Positions 22,563 to 33,863 of a stretch of DNA of 64,000 nucleotides are shown piece by piece (the first letter of the stretch is position 1; each line of letters starts with the position of its first letter). The notes under the pieces were generated by a model. The model searched no databases and was not told the origin of the DNA. It was given only the letters and a program-made list of their open reading frames with translations. Location of the stretch: assembly GCA_963930775.1 (NCBI GenBank), contig OZ005689.1, forward strand, positions 29,899,079-29,963,078. Reading direction: 5' to 3'. The DNA is from Cliona cf. orientalis. Taxonomy: Eukaryota > Porifera > Demospongiae > Clionaida > Clionaidae. Position numbers and translations under genes: made by a program.

Positions 22563-23854
22563 ATTTTATGATGCTGGAGTGCTCTACTACATTTCAGATT
22601 TTATCAAATCCTTCTTCAAAGATGTTTGGCAAACTCCGAACCAGTTGCTAAGAGCTGTCTATAGTGACATACAAGTACCTGAATTCCTTGCTGGCTATAG
22701 AGCACTAGGTCTCGTAAACAAGATAGTCACTGGCCCACTTTGGCGTGTTTTGGAGTCATCACATATTTCTATTACAGAAATGAATGTTTTCTACCAAACT
22801 CTAGTCTCTTATATAGAGGAGTGGTCTCTAGATGCAAGTAAACTGCTTTGTGGTGAAGTAGTTCTCTTTCCTGATTTTCCCCCAAGCGAAGATGCAGTTT
22901 GGCACCATTTAACCACTGCTTCAGAGTCTGACAGTACAACACAAGAGATCCTCCAAATTATTTTTCATGCATTCTCAGCTTTACTTATTCGTTTGTTGAG
23001 TGATCACTTACCAGGCGGAGTTCATGACAATCCATGTGCACAACTTCAAGAAGAGACTAAGTCAGTACCAAAAACTAACGTCATAAGTGAACGGGATTTT
23101 GGCCAATTGGATCGCCTTCTTCGTGAAAAGCCAAATGCTAGTACATTATCTCTTGAAGCCATGGTGTTATTCTCCAATAATAAGACAGCTCAATGGCTAA
23201 ATTCAAAGCCACAAGCAGAGGTCAAGGTTCTACTTCAAAAAGCCCGAAATGCAGCTCCTGAATTTAAGCAATTATATGCAGACAGAAGAAAGCAAATGCA
23301 AGAGGAATGGACTCAGCTGCTCAAAGCAAAGCAATAGGCACTGCAAGCAGCAAAAGAAAAAGCTTTGAGACAGAAAGAACAGTTGACTCAAGAGATAGTG
23401 CAGTGTGGTCTTTGGCAGACACGTGATGATATCATGAAGGGTCTTGCTATGGAGAAATCAAAGTCTGCAAATATAGGCTCTCAAAGCTCAAATAAACTTT
23501 AGAAGAGTACTGGAACAACAGCATCCAGACAAGGAAGTATTTGCTTTATCCAGGAAAGGGAAACAACTTTCAGTGGATGAACTAGTCTCTATCCTTGAGA
23601 AATTGCTTTCTACGTCACCTCTACAAGACAGACATGCAGCTGAAAATCAACAATCATTAATTGGAAAAACAATCAGGCATAAGTGGTGTAATGAAGACGG
23701 AGAAGAACAATGGTATACAGGACATATCTTAAGTGCTGTTGAAGGAAGTATTGAATGGTTTAATGTACGGTACGATGATGATGGTGAAGAGGGTGTCTTT
23801 TCACTCAACCTTTATGAAGATATTGAGAATGGAGATTTGGATATTGTGGCATAG

Positions 23855-24507
23855 ATGAACACTATCGATATCAAATCATGCTTTGTATACATATACTACA
23901 ATAATTATAAATATTATTCAAAAGAATTAATACAAGAAATGAGTCTTAATACTAAATTTTATGTAACTGCGATGTTCATGGGGACTTTCCACTAGAGAAT
24001 CAAGCCCTGCAGTGGTACAACCATGCACACATAACTATGGCTACTTGTGGTTAAGATAGCTCTACAATATTAACAGTTTATGCCAGAAACATTGGGTTAA
24101 ACATAAGTATTCCATATTGTACAAAAGGGTAGAATAATATCTATGAAGCCATACAGTTTAATTATGTGACATCACTAATAATTAACTAATTAAAAATTTG
24201 ATCCTTTATTAGAGGTTTGGTGCAAGTTTCACTTTCACAGCTTGTTCTGAAGTGAAGTTATTGACAAAAGAAAACTACCACTTTTTGCCGTAGTCACGGT
24301 GCCGTTTTCTCTATGGAGAACGTGGAAAAGCAAAATTCCACTTATTTAATCATAACTTTGGTTTAGAATGAGATATAAACGTCAAATTTGCAGCAATATT
24401 TATCTTTTGAGCTGAAGAAACAATCTGAGCACAATAGGTGTTGTATTTGTGTGGTTTCAATTTTGGTTGGAAATGGCTACTTACAGAACCTTCCAAGGTA
24501 AGATCAA
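23855..24507. other. intergenic, no gene recognised
   Basis: AT-rich DNA after the Tudor-like C-terminus; it may hold the 3' end of that element. Nothing else seen. Confidence 0.4.
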
Positions 24508-25200
24508 TCATAGCTTTTCTAGAATTTCTCCATCTGTTAAGCCAAATCCAACCGTATGCCGGGAACTATACTCAGACTGGCAGTGGGCATTGTGAGCATA
24601 GGCATGAAAGATAGGAATGGCAACAGTGAAGACTGACAGTATATAGATTTCTAAATCACTCAAGGTAAGTACTACGGCAATACCTTCCAACTGGAGACTA
24701 ACTTGCAGCCAATATCGTACAGTAGATTGACTTTAGATGGGATCTTACTCTCCTCCACAAGCTTAGCTAATATAAAATCAGCAAAATATGCCAATCTGAA
24801 ACAATAGGAATACAAATGCATCCTGATTGTGTCTTACTTCTCTCCTTGTTTCATGCTTAGCATCTTGAGTGGGATGTCATGTCTACAAATTGCTCCAAAG
24901 ACTCCTGTTTCATCCAGTGCATGATAGCGTGATAGCGTGATTTTAATCTTAAAGCATCCCCGGCCTTTAATTCATGATGTTGAAGCTGCAGCTAACTTTA
25001 TCATGACTATTATCGTTAAGGAAACTTCATAGCATACCTTGTTTGACATTGAATCTCTCTCTAAGGTAACCAGCAGTAAAGAAGAGTGTACACAGCAATC
25101 AACATCCGACTGTTTCACAAAGACTCTATCACCACTCAACGGCTTCTCATATAATATACTTTGTTGACCAGCATCCTTAACGACGGCAAAAGTCTGAAGT
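24508..25200 (-). pseudogene. KDZ-type transposase remnant
   Basis: Minus-strand pieces match the KDZ (Kyakuja-Dileera-Zisupton) transposase order. 25200-25050: DAGQQSILYEKPLSGDRVF and KQSDVDCCV. 24950-24838: RYHALDETGVFGAICRHD and KMLSMKQGE, ending at GGAGAGAA/GTAAGAC. 24795-24703: LAYFADFILAKLVEE..VNLLYDIGCK, with a TTTCAG acceptor and a GTTAGT donor. 24690-24508: VAIPIFHAYAHNAHCQ and GFGLTDGEILEKL, then TGA where the family usually has a Trp. The intron between the first two (24796-24837) is only 42 nt. The acidic catalytic positions in ALDETG, LLYDIGC and LTDGE are visible. The rest of the protein was not found, so this is a fragment or a gene whose other exons have diverged. Confidence 0.7.
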
Positions 25201-25329
25201 TACCACCAGGTAAATAAATACCACATCATCTGAATCCTTAACATGCATAAACAGTGTACATATTATGTGTTGTGAACCTTAACTTATAGACTATAGACTA
25301 GTAATATTATCTTACCTCATTTCTGTAAT

Positions 25330-25455
25330 ATTGCACTATGCACAAGTATAAAAACAATTGAATAAAATTGAAGAATGAAGTAGGGATGGCAGGATCAAAA
25401 AGTACACGAACAAGAGATAATCGCATCTACTATACATCCCTACGCTTGCTTTTCT
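25330..25455. repeat. repeat family R3, short copy
   Basis: AACAATTGAATAAAATTGAA, then GTAGGGATGGCAGGATCAAA and a TACATCCCTAC end. The same string of blocks occurs at 37.9, 38.2 (inverted) and 57.5 kb. GTAGGGATG/CATCCCTAC form short inverted ends. Confidence 0.75.
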
Positions 25456-26814
25456 CGACTATTGTGCACCTATTAATCATGGTTGACGTGTTTGTTGAGT
25501 GCGGTATGTGGGAGACAGTATAATATATGTACAGAGTTGTCACGATGGTTCGGGTTTATCAGTTTGAATCAATCGCATTACTACTTGCACCCCTCAAAAA
25601 CAGGAATGGCCAAATGCGGCACCAGGGGCCGTTTGTGGCCCCTGACCAATTTTTTTTATGGCCCCTGACAGTAGTTGTGCTATGCATGCATGCATGAAAT
25701 AGTGTACTCTAGTTACTCACATCTGAAATGGATGTGGCCTGCACATATCCATGATCATACTGCTTAGTAGCTATACACTGTGTATGAAATGGAGCTGCAA
25801 TTGTTAATTATTGAAATGATGTGATCCTTTGAAATAGCTGGCCTTATGGATTGATTCAAGTGTATAGCTACCTCAAGCTTGAAATACAATCGGTGATTAA
25901 TATCTGTTAACCGTACCTCACCTTTTAATGTAGTTACAGTTAGGTGGGTCACAGCACACATTGCTAGCTATCATACTATATTATATTTGGTGATGTACTG
26001 AATGGTATTTTGGCGCATACCTGCCCTTGTGTTTGAACATTATTATTATTGATTTGATAAACACACCACCATAGGTGCAGCATATAAATTAAAGTATAAA
26101 TAAAATGGACATTATAGGATGATAAAGAAAATGAAATGTTAGGCTGAACAGATACAATTTCTTCGCTTAAATGTGAATTCAGGTATAACATAAAGGAAAG
26201 ATTTTACGCCAACCATATGAGTAGCGTAAACTCTTCTCTTTATACTAACGAACACAAGGTCGAGTTTATGTGCTGCGAACTCAAGGCTCTTAATGCGGTG
26301 GGCGGGGCTGAGCATGCGTACTTTTTGTAAATTAGTTATTGTGGGTGGAGCTGAGCATGCATGCGCAGATGTTCAATTTTAGGACAGCTGCGGATAGCGA
26401 TGATGACTTCGAACTCCCCTTCCTTCCAAGAAAGTAATTAACAGAGGATGGGGAAAATTTGCACACAAGGAATATCTTGATCTGTGTATTTATATTAGCT
26501 ATTATTATTGAATTGGTAAATACAATAGGTGCATCACAATTAGTGCATTCCGCTACTTAATGTAAGGGAAATGAACCAGTTATGAAAAAGTTCCACTTAT
26601 GGAACAGTGAGTTATAAACTGACTTTTAGATGAAACTAGATCTAATTAGTCATAACTGGTACATGTTTCATAACTGGTTCACTTCCCTTAGCTAGTATCC
26701 TAGTATGACAAGCCCAAGGGAGAGACTAGATCTTCCGAAGTACATTATTGTTGCATAATAGATCTACTTATCAAAACTGTTAGCTAAGTAGTTATGGTGC
26801 TGCTGTCTACCGAA
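25456..26814. other. intergenic, no gene recognised
   Basis: A small inverted motif GGGGCC..GGCCCC lies near 25620-25670, and two facing copies of a CATAACTGGT(T/A) motif near 26575-26690. No gene seen. Confidence 0.4.
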
Positions 26815-27140
26815 TGGCGATACTGTCAGCGAAGGCATCGGCGAAGATGTCAACGATGGTGTCAGCGATGGTATCGGTGATACTATCGGCGAAGGTGTCG
26901 GCGATGGCATCGGCGAAGATGCCGACAATGGTGTTGGCGATGGTATCGGGAAGGTGTTGATGATATTATCGGCAATACTACTATATCTTGCTGCACCTGT
27001 TGTGGTGTGTCTTATCAAATCAATAAGAATAATGACCATCGGCGACAACGTCGGTGAAGATGTCGGGCGTCGGCGACGACGTTGGCGAAGGCATCGGCGA
27101 TGATGTCGGCGACAGTGTCGGCAACGACGTCGGCGATGGT
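26815..27140. repeat. minisatellite of GTCGGCGATGG/ATCGGCGAAG units
   Basis: About 25 imperfect 12-bp units (TCGGCGATGGCA type), interrupted around 26950-27040 by a non-repeat stretch. The minus-strand translation is a Ser-Pro-Thr run, a by-product of the repeat. It replaces the left part of an M1 MITE copy. Confidence 0.85.
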
Positions 27141-27160
27141 ATCAGATTGCCCCTCTTGGC

Positions 27161-27314
27161 TTCCGTAGGAGATGGCAACAGTTGGAAGAAGGGTTGTTCG
27201 ACATGTATATGACAAAATTTGGACTTTAACAAATTTCGACCTGAGCTACTAAAAACGCGCATTGTGCGAATCGCTCGCGGATCCCATATGGAGAATTTTC
27301 CCGAATACGGTCAC
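27161..27314 (+). mobile_element. MITE family M1, copy B (right part only)
   Basis: Matches the right quarter of copy A (GGCAACAGTTGGAAGAAGGG through CGGTCAC), with the end mutated to GGAGAATTTTCCCGAATACG. The left part is absent; the minisatellite sits there. Confidence 0.85.
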
Positions 27315-29013
27315 ATATTAAGTATTGTGTGTTGTGTTTTTCTTGTAAGTCATGGACTTTACAATGTCATAATACTTTCAGACTGAGAGTGAGTTACAAA
27401 CTCCCTTCCAAAGCACTAAAGGTAATAACAAAACCAAACAGGGGTTATGGAATCCTTTTATGCAGCTTGCCAAATTTTCATTTACTTAGTGATTCAGTGA
27501 GCATACATACATACATACATACATGTACACTGTCTGTACCCATGCCCAATATTAAATATATAATTTTGTTAATACATCCTCCTTTTGGAAGCTAAATATA
27601 ACCATTATATCTCCAACAATGCATGTGACCAATTTCCTTGCACAGCTCATTTTCCAATTTCAAGTGATACAGACTCAGAATCTGATGGCGACGCTCTGGA
27701 AGTAAGGATAAAAATTACTGTTAGTGATATGTCTTACATTAGTTACTTCACGATAGAGCTTACCCAAAAGAGTGGAGGTGTCATTATCATGACTGCATTT
27801 GCTGTACACTTTCTGAAAGAAATATCAAGGATTCAACTACTCTCTGCAGCCAAGAGACTGATAGTGAATATCGATAAGAAAACATTGCAGGCATTCAATA
27901 AATGACTTTCTGATCCCACTAGGAAAGGCTTTCGTGGAGAGGGAGATAGTAAAAATAAAGGAGCCACAATACCAGATTTATCAAAAGGTGATGTAGAGAA
28001 TGTGGGGACATTCTAGCTTGCATATGTGAGCCACTATGGAAAAACCGGCCACTCGCACTAAAACATGATTTTGCAGTAGGGGGTTCGATACTCGACTCAA
28101 CGTTATTTTTTCTATTTTTTTCTTCCCATCCATTTATAAAATTTCAGCGCGATCCGAGCTTGTTCTGTGTGTATACCGCTCGAAAGAAAGAATGGCATTC
28201 AGTTTTAGCCAGCTACGTGAATGGACCTACAGTGTTATCGATCTATTATAATCAACAAGTCGCGGTCGATCACCATGACGATACCCGCGCTTAGCGAGCT
28301 AGCATAGCACAGTAAGTCAGTGGTGGCCGACTCGAGGCGCCTTGTCTTGCTTTCGATCCTACACAGAGCAGCCGCTCACCCTCGTCTCCACGATCGACGG
28401 CACCAGAAGTCAATCAAGAAGACAGTCCCACCCATCCACCCCACCCCCTAATCATACAATACACTGTCATAATACTGAATTGAATTGTTTACTAAAATCA
28501 ATATCAATGCCTAAATATCTATGTAGACCAGCAGAGCGCAACAGCAGCAGCCCAGTCCTGCCTGAGGGAGCCCACAGCCTTGAGCACAACAGTGCCTTGA
28601 GCTGTCTGAAGACTCAGAGAATCTAAGAGGGAGGGGGGGGGGGGAAGAGAGAAAGAGATAGATGGAATGGGGGAGAGGGGGGGGGGGGACAGACAGACAG
28701 ACAGAGAGAGAGAGAGAGGGAGAGAGTGAGAGAGTGAAAGAGAGAGTTAGAGATAAAGAGAGAGATGAGGTAAATACCGAGGTAAATTACATGGTCATAC
28801 AAGTACATTCACGGATAATTTGACATGCATGTTACTTGTACGGTTATGGACGAGGATGAAGGAACTAGCACCTGTGCAGCAAACTTCATAAACAGCTACC
28901 GAGAAGACCTTGTCAGGCTCAGAATCACTATTGAGTCAACAGCCACTATCCTCGTTGACATCCACACAAACCCCAGCTCAAATATGCCAGCTTGGATACA
29001 TACCTGTCCCACC
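27315..29013. other. low-complexity and unassigned DNA
   Basis: Contains (CATA)n near 27505, G-runs and a (GA)n block at 28637-28770, and open frames at 27585-27905 and 28342-28626 with no motif I know. The first (ISSDTDSESDGDALE..) could be an exon fragment, but no splice partner was found. Confidence 0.35.
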
Positions 29014-29406
29014 ATATGTGGTAGGATATGAGAAAAGGGACCTTATCGCGCAAAATGTGATTTTTTACTGTTTTTCAAACGGTCACCATTCCAGGGCCTT
29101 AAGAGCCCTAGGCTTCCCACTTGGTTTGTAGGTAGTTTGGGCCTTCTACTTCACAGATCCAATGTTACAAGCCTGGGCAAGCCTCCTGTCCTGAGCGGTG
29201 AGCTGCCAAAGCAAGGCATAAAATGGCAATTTTCGAGCGCAATCAATGCGCGTGCTCGCCCCGCCCACACCGGACGTGGGCGGGGCTCGCAACTCGAAGC
29301 GAGTGTGGCCAGATGATGGAACAATATTCAATATTCAATATAATATTATATGCAAATTCGGAAAATGTACGATAAGGTCCCTTTTCTCATACCCTACCAC
29401 ATAATA
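29014..29406. mobile_element. 393-bp TIR element, GAGAAAAGGGACCTTATCG ends
   Basis: The ends ATATGTGGTAGG and TATGAGAAAAGGGACC are inverted at 29370-29406 over about 36 bp. The interior (AGGCATAAAATGGCAATTTT, CGCCCAC..GTGGGCGGGG) is shared with 44380-44640 and 43490-43640, so these are one family. No protein. Confidence 0.8.
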
Positions 29407-30164
29407 TACGATCTCCTGTCCCACCGTATACCATCTCATGCAAGACTAGTCGACTCTCCTTCCTCATGTTTGTCGCCGGCTTTAAGCCCTTCTCTCCTTC
29501 CCCCTCCCCCCAATTTCTACAAGTACATCATACATGCACACATGCATACATGCACACACACTCTTCAACATGCACGCACACACTCCCTATTTTAATACTA
29601 TACATGTACCTCAGTTTTCCAAATCTTAAACAATGAGCAGACATCCTCACAGTGAGAGCATCCATCACATCCAGTCAGTTGGTAGACTCACAGCGCAGTA
29701 CAGAGCCTTCATTTCTTAAAACAAAGGTATAAAAGCTATCACAACCTGCACAGCGCAGTACAGAGCCTTCAAAATTACATTTTCTACAATAAAGGTAAAC
29801 TGAGCTTTTCACAACAGTAACTCATACCAAACAGCGCACACAGCTACTAGTAAATTCACAGCTACGAATGGCTATCTCATGTGTCAGACTCCTTCGTACT
29901 TTGCCAGAAGTACTTCATGTTGAATCACACCCAGGGGTGCATGTTTATTACATGCAGCCTTAGCTATAAGAACAATCATAGACAACTTACGAAGTGTAGA
30001 GTCCATCGCTTCTCTCGATATTATTCACTCCATCTGAGGACGGCACGTGATGTTGTGTGGGGCGTGGCCATGTATGCAAGGTGTGTCCATAGCGCACATG
30101 GACTTTGCGAACTTGGCGCGAAAACCAAACACATTGCTGGGCTCAAGAGTTGATATCTGTTGGG
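29407..30164. other. intergenic with short direct duplication
   Basis: CACAGCGCAGTACAGAGCCT occurs at about 29690 and again 60 bp later. No gene seen upstream of the first MULE-gene exon. Confidence 0.45.
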
Positions 30165-31134
30165 ATGAATTATTATGGAGGGGTTGTGAAAAACGTAGAT
30201 GATGTATTGGAAGAGCATAGAAGAGACACACACTGTACTTTTGGAACCAGAAGCTCAAAGAAACTTGGATCTCTCACTACAAACTCATGTCAGCAAACTG
30301 AAAGTGAGACTCCCTCCTCGGCGTTATCGTCGATTCAGCAGGATGAAAAGGAAAACGCTAACCCTAAGAAAGTACGTGAATATAAATATTCTGTGAATCT
30401 GGTGCTATTTTAATCTCTGTTTTAATACAGGCAACAAAAACCAAAATTTTCTGGCAGCACACAATAGAGAATGAACAAATTGAGTTCAACTACACTCCTT
30501 TCACAGTCACTGAGACAGGACGACTTGATTGTCAGTTTGGCAAACAATATTTTAAGGAAAAACCCGCCAAATCCAACCGCACTCAACTCCAAGGGACACG
30601 GAAAATTGGCTGTCCAGCCCACATCACCGTCAAGACTCTCACTCTCTTTCCAGAGTATGACATCGAAGATCCATCCTCACTTGATCCAAGGAAACTGAAG
30701 GAAACTAAAACAAAAAAAAATTGGAGGAATTACGTGCTGCTTCTGAAATGAAAACCGAGAAAAGGTATCATATTGTTCTCCCAACCAAAGAAGCACACCA
30801 CAGTGTACATCCCATAAAAGGTGCTATTGGGTATGCTCAAAGGATGCATCCAAAATTGGCAGAAAAAATTCAAGATTTGGTATCTGAAGGAACTACCAAT
30901 GTACCAGAAGTAACGAGGGCTTTAAAGTATTATGTTAACCACACCTTATGCCCTGACTCTAAACCAGACATCTCTGATCGGGCTTACTACCCCACTGCTG
31001 ATGACATAAGAAACCATATTTATCGTGCACAGAAATCATGCCAGCTCTCACATCTTGACCAGAAGAATCTACGCTTGAAAGTTGAACAATGGAAAAAAGA
31101 TGACCCAGAAATTTTATTTTTGTTTAGACCATTC

Positions 31135-33863
31135 CAGGGGCGGAACAAGTATATTTCAAGTGGTGGGGCTTAGATAAGTTATGAAGGTCGCACACGCAAG
31201 CGCGCGGCGAAAATTTTTGAGGTGCCACGCCCACTTTTGGAGGTCAAAGGACACGATAGCTGCAATACACAATATTAAACACATAATTTCAAATACACAC
31301 TCCAAATGTTTGTTTTCGTTCTGTGTTTCGCTGAATGAACTCTTTCATAGCTCCTTTGAGGTCAATAGGTCTCTCTTTATGTATGTATATCATCATGAGA
31401 TAGTTTAATCTCTCTTGGTTCACTGTAGTTCTGAGAAAGGTCTTAACAAGGCGGAGAGAAGAAAATGATCTCTCACTTGTGGCTGATGTAGCCGGGATTA
31501 CAAGAAGCAACTGAAGCAGTTTCATTAATTGTGGTAGGATTGCCTGATATTCATTAACTTTGGTTTTCAGGTTAGGGTAAGTGAATTCCATGGAGGCCAT
31601 CACATTCTTGAGCAGACTAAGTTCTGTACGCAATTCCAAGAGCTCTAAATCATCAACAAAATGATCGACTACTTCCTTCAAAAGTGTATCGGATATTTCT
31701 TTACCCTCAGCAGCCGACTGTAGCAATGATTCCATTTTTGTATACAATGAAAATGATGGAGATTCAAACCGTCTCTCAATCTCTCCTACAATGGTATCAA
31801 TAATCTCAAAGTAGTACCTTTTGTACATATCTGTCATGATATGTACTACCACTGGCTTCATCAAATCTTCGAGTGACTTTTCTCTTACAAGATAATGTTG
31901 GTTCACCAATGCCCAACTCAGTTGCCTTGGCGGTAGTCTGCACCCAAAACTCTTCAAAGTTTGAATCATTTCTTAATTCCTTCAAAGCACATAATTATTG
32001 TGATAGACGAAAATTTCTTAGCTGCGATTGCTGATAAATCTTTCTTTTGTAACGCTGTACTAAGCTTGTCAGTGATAGAAAACATTTTCTCACTTATTGT
32101 AACTCCAAATAGAAACTGAAAAGTCTCCATTGTTGTCAACACTCCTCTGGCTTGACAACATGCTTCAAAATTACCTTTGTACTCTTCCATAATTTCTTCC
32201 AGTACTGACATTATGACATCATAATTTGTAATCACTGACCGAAGAGATTCGGCTCTCACAGTCCATCGTGTAGGACAAAGTGGTTTTACACCAGGATTAC
32301 CTGGTGCTAGCTCATGTTTCAAGCATAGCCTTTTTCTTAGCACTGTATTTGAATATTTTTGAGAGTTCCAAAACTACATCAAAAGAAGCAGACATCACCT
32401 GTATTGATCTGCAAGTGTCCTGTACTGCTAAGTTCAGGCTGTGACCCATACAATGAATATACATAGCTCTGGGCTCTTTCTTTAGAATTTGAGTACAAAC
32501 ACCTGTATGTTTGCCAGACATATTAGATGCCCCATCATAGCACTGGCCACGACAACGATTCAATGGGAGATTAAACCGAGTTAGACTGTCGATAATTACT
32601 TTCGTAATAGTATCTGCATCAGTCCTATCAGTTGCATATAAGCCTACACAGTCTTCATAGACTTCCAAGGAGGTAGGATCTACATACCTGATGCATATTG
32701 TAACCTACACATGCATAACCACAATACATTTTATCATTGTTAACAGTATAACTATTCACATACCTGCTCAGTGCATCAATAGCTTCATCAGCCATCACAG
32801 AATACCACAAACTTGAGGATACATCCTTAAGTATTGACCGAATAATTTGATGTGACATTATTTTCAATATTTCATTTTGAATTTCATGAGATAAATAAGC
32901 TCTTTTACGTTCCATCCAAACTTGCAAATCCTTACAGTCATTTGCCCGTAGTTTAAGTAGCTGAGTAAAATTCCCCCTTTCATCTTCATGCCCACGTAGA
33001 GGTAAACCTTGACGAGCAAGGTATTCAATAGAAGAGAAGATGATTTCAAGACAATGTAAATTTTTCTTTTGTTCCAAGCTAACCTGCTTATTGAGCTGAA
33101 CTTGAATACTGGTACCTTTAAGATGGTGGTTCCACTTCAATACTGATTCCTTGTGACATTTGCTTAGTCGATGTTGCTCAAAAGCAGTAGTAGACCTTTT
33201 CCAATTGTCAAATCCTGCTGATATAAATGCATCGTCTGCATTTTTTGACGTTAGCTGCTGCATTTGAGAGATATTCTTACAAATATAGCAGAATGCTTTT
33301 TGTGATCGGTTGTCCCAATGAAGCCAAGGTGACCATTTATCATTATCAAACCATTTGGAATTAAAGCAACGCTGCTGTTTACCAAATTTTTTTGAAGGGA
33401 ACTTTTCATGACATGGCTGGTTTGGTTCATTAATAATTTCATTATCAGTTTCAGTACCTGTAATAGATATAGTTTCATCCTCTAATTCAGAGGGTGAACT
33501 TTCCTGATCTTGCACTGTAGCTGTGCCATCGTTAGTCATAGATCTAGACAAGTCATCAGGCTCCAAATTATCATCATCACTTTCCTCTTCCTCTGTTAGC
33601 AATTCAACATCATTTTGTTCTTCTGGTACTGACCTGCTACTATCAAACAATTCTTTTAAAGATCTCTGCCTTGACATGTAAGTCATGTAGCTATGTCACA
33701 TACAGGCCACCACGTGGTCACGGATCTGCTGACAGTGCAAAAGTAGAAGCGCTTAACGACCACTTACCATATTCATTACAAACGAGTGGTGGGGCTATGC
33801 CCCCATGCCTGGAGAAGTGGTGGGGCTATAGCCCCACCAGCCCCACCGTCTGTGCCGCCCCTG
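31135..33863 (-). mobile_element. 2.7-kb hAT element inserted in the MULE gene
   Basis: Ends CAGGGGCGG (31135 on) and CCGCCCCTG (ending 33863), with CATTC duplicated at 31130-31134 and 33864-33868. Deleting the element and one CATTC joins FLFRPF to TESEPGRDTRQ in frame. The inner sub-terminal sequence has repeated GTGGGGCT/AGCCCCAC blocks, possible transposase binding sites. A 5-bp duplication is shorter than the usual 8 bp of hAT elements, though 5-bp groups are reported. Confidence 0.9.
31289..33686 (-). pseudogene. hAT transposase (ZMYM/TTF-type), frameshifted
   Basis: Start ATG at 33686. N-terminal acidic tail, then a TTF-type zinc finger (WLHWDNRSQKAFCYICKN, HRLSKCHKES), the catalytic start YSVMADEAIDA, then VYEDCVGLYATDRTDA, RCRGQCYDGASNMSG, MYIHCMGHSLNLAVQ, GVKPLCPTRWTVRAESLRSV, and the C-terminal hAT dimerisation block (PATSATSERSFSSLRLVK, RLNYLMMIYIHKE). 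Between DALS and RYVDPTSLEVYED there is a possible intron bounded by two CAGGTATGTRRAT copies (about 32665-32765). The frame shifts at about 32330, near 31975 and near 31820, so the protein is broken. Full family length is about 750-850 residues, and nearly all of it is represented. Confidence 0.85.

Larger units (their letters stand above)
17822..23854 (+). pseudogene. unclassified transposon-like gene, interrupted twice
   Basis: I recognise the conserved style of this protein (a repetitive family of invertebrates) but cannot name its function. Order: N-terminal segment MAALNYPGPFCEQIG.. (17822); a stop at 17999; coiled-coil region (about 18060-18460) with one-base shifts at a T8 run near 18143 and a T4 run near 18213; continuation LCYAKKRCKAITDEC after an insertion; a middle block with LHSDGTSKYEQHYYSFHV and GMAEMFTGST (about 21260-21400); stop and frameshift near 21420-21460; IKNTMSDRHVMEKFNEVL and NNFFCGMHVVVGMAD; FRGNRFNILF interrupted by a MITE and resuming YDAGVLYYISDF; stop at 23335; a frameshift near 23490; and a C-terminal segment (about 23573-23854) with RHKWCNEDGEEQWYTG and WFNVRYDDDGEEG, which resembles a Tudor/chromo-like barrel. 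It could be a transposase of an unplaced superfamily. Confidence 0.6.

Noticed and set aside
26815-27260. Minus-strand Ser/Pro/Thr-rich open frames of 65-95 codons
   Set aside because: They follow the 12-bp minisatellite unit and change with it; no independent coding signal.
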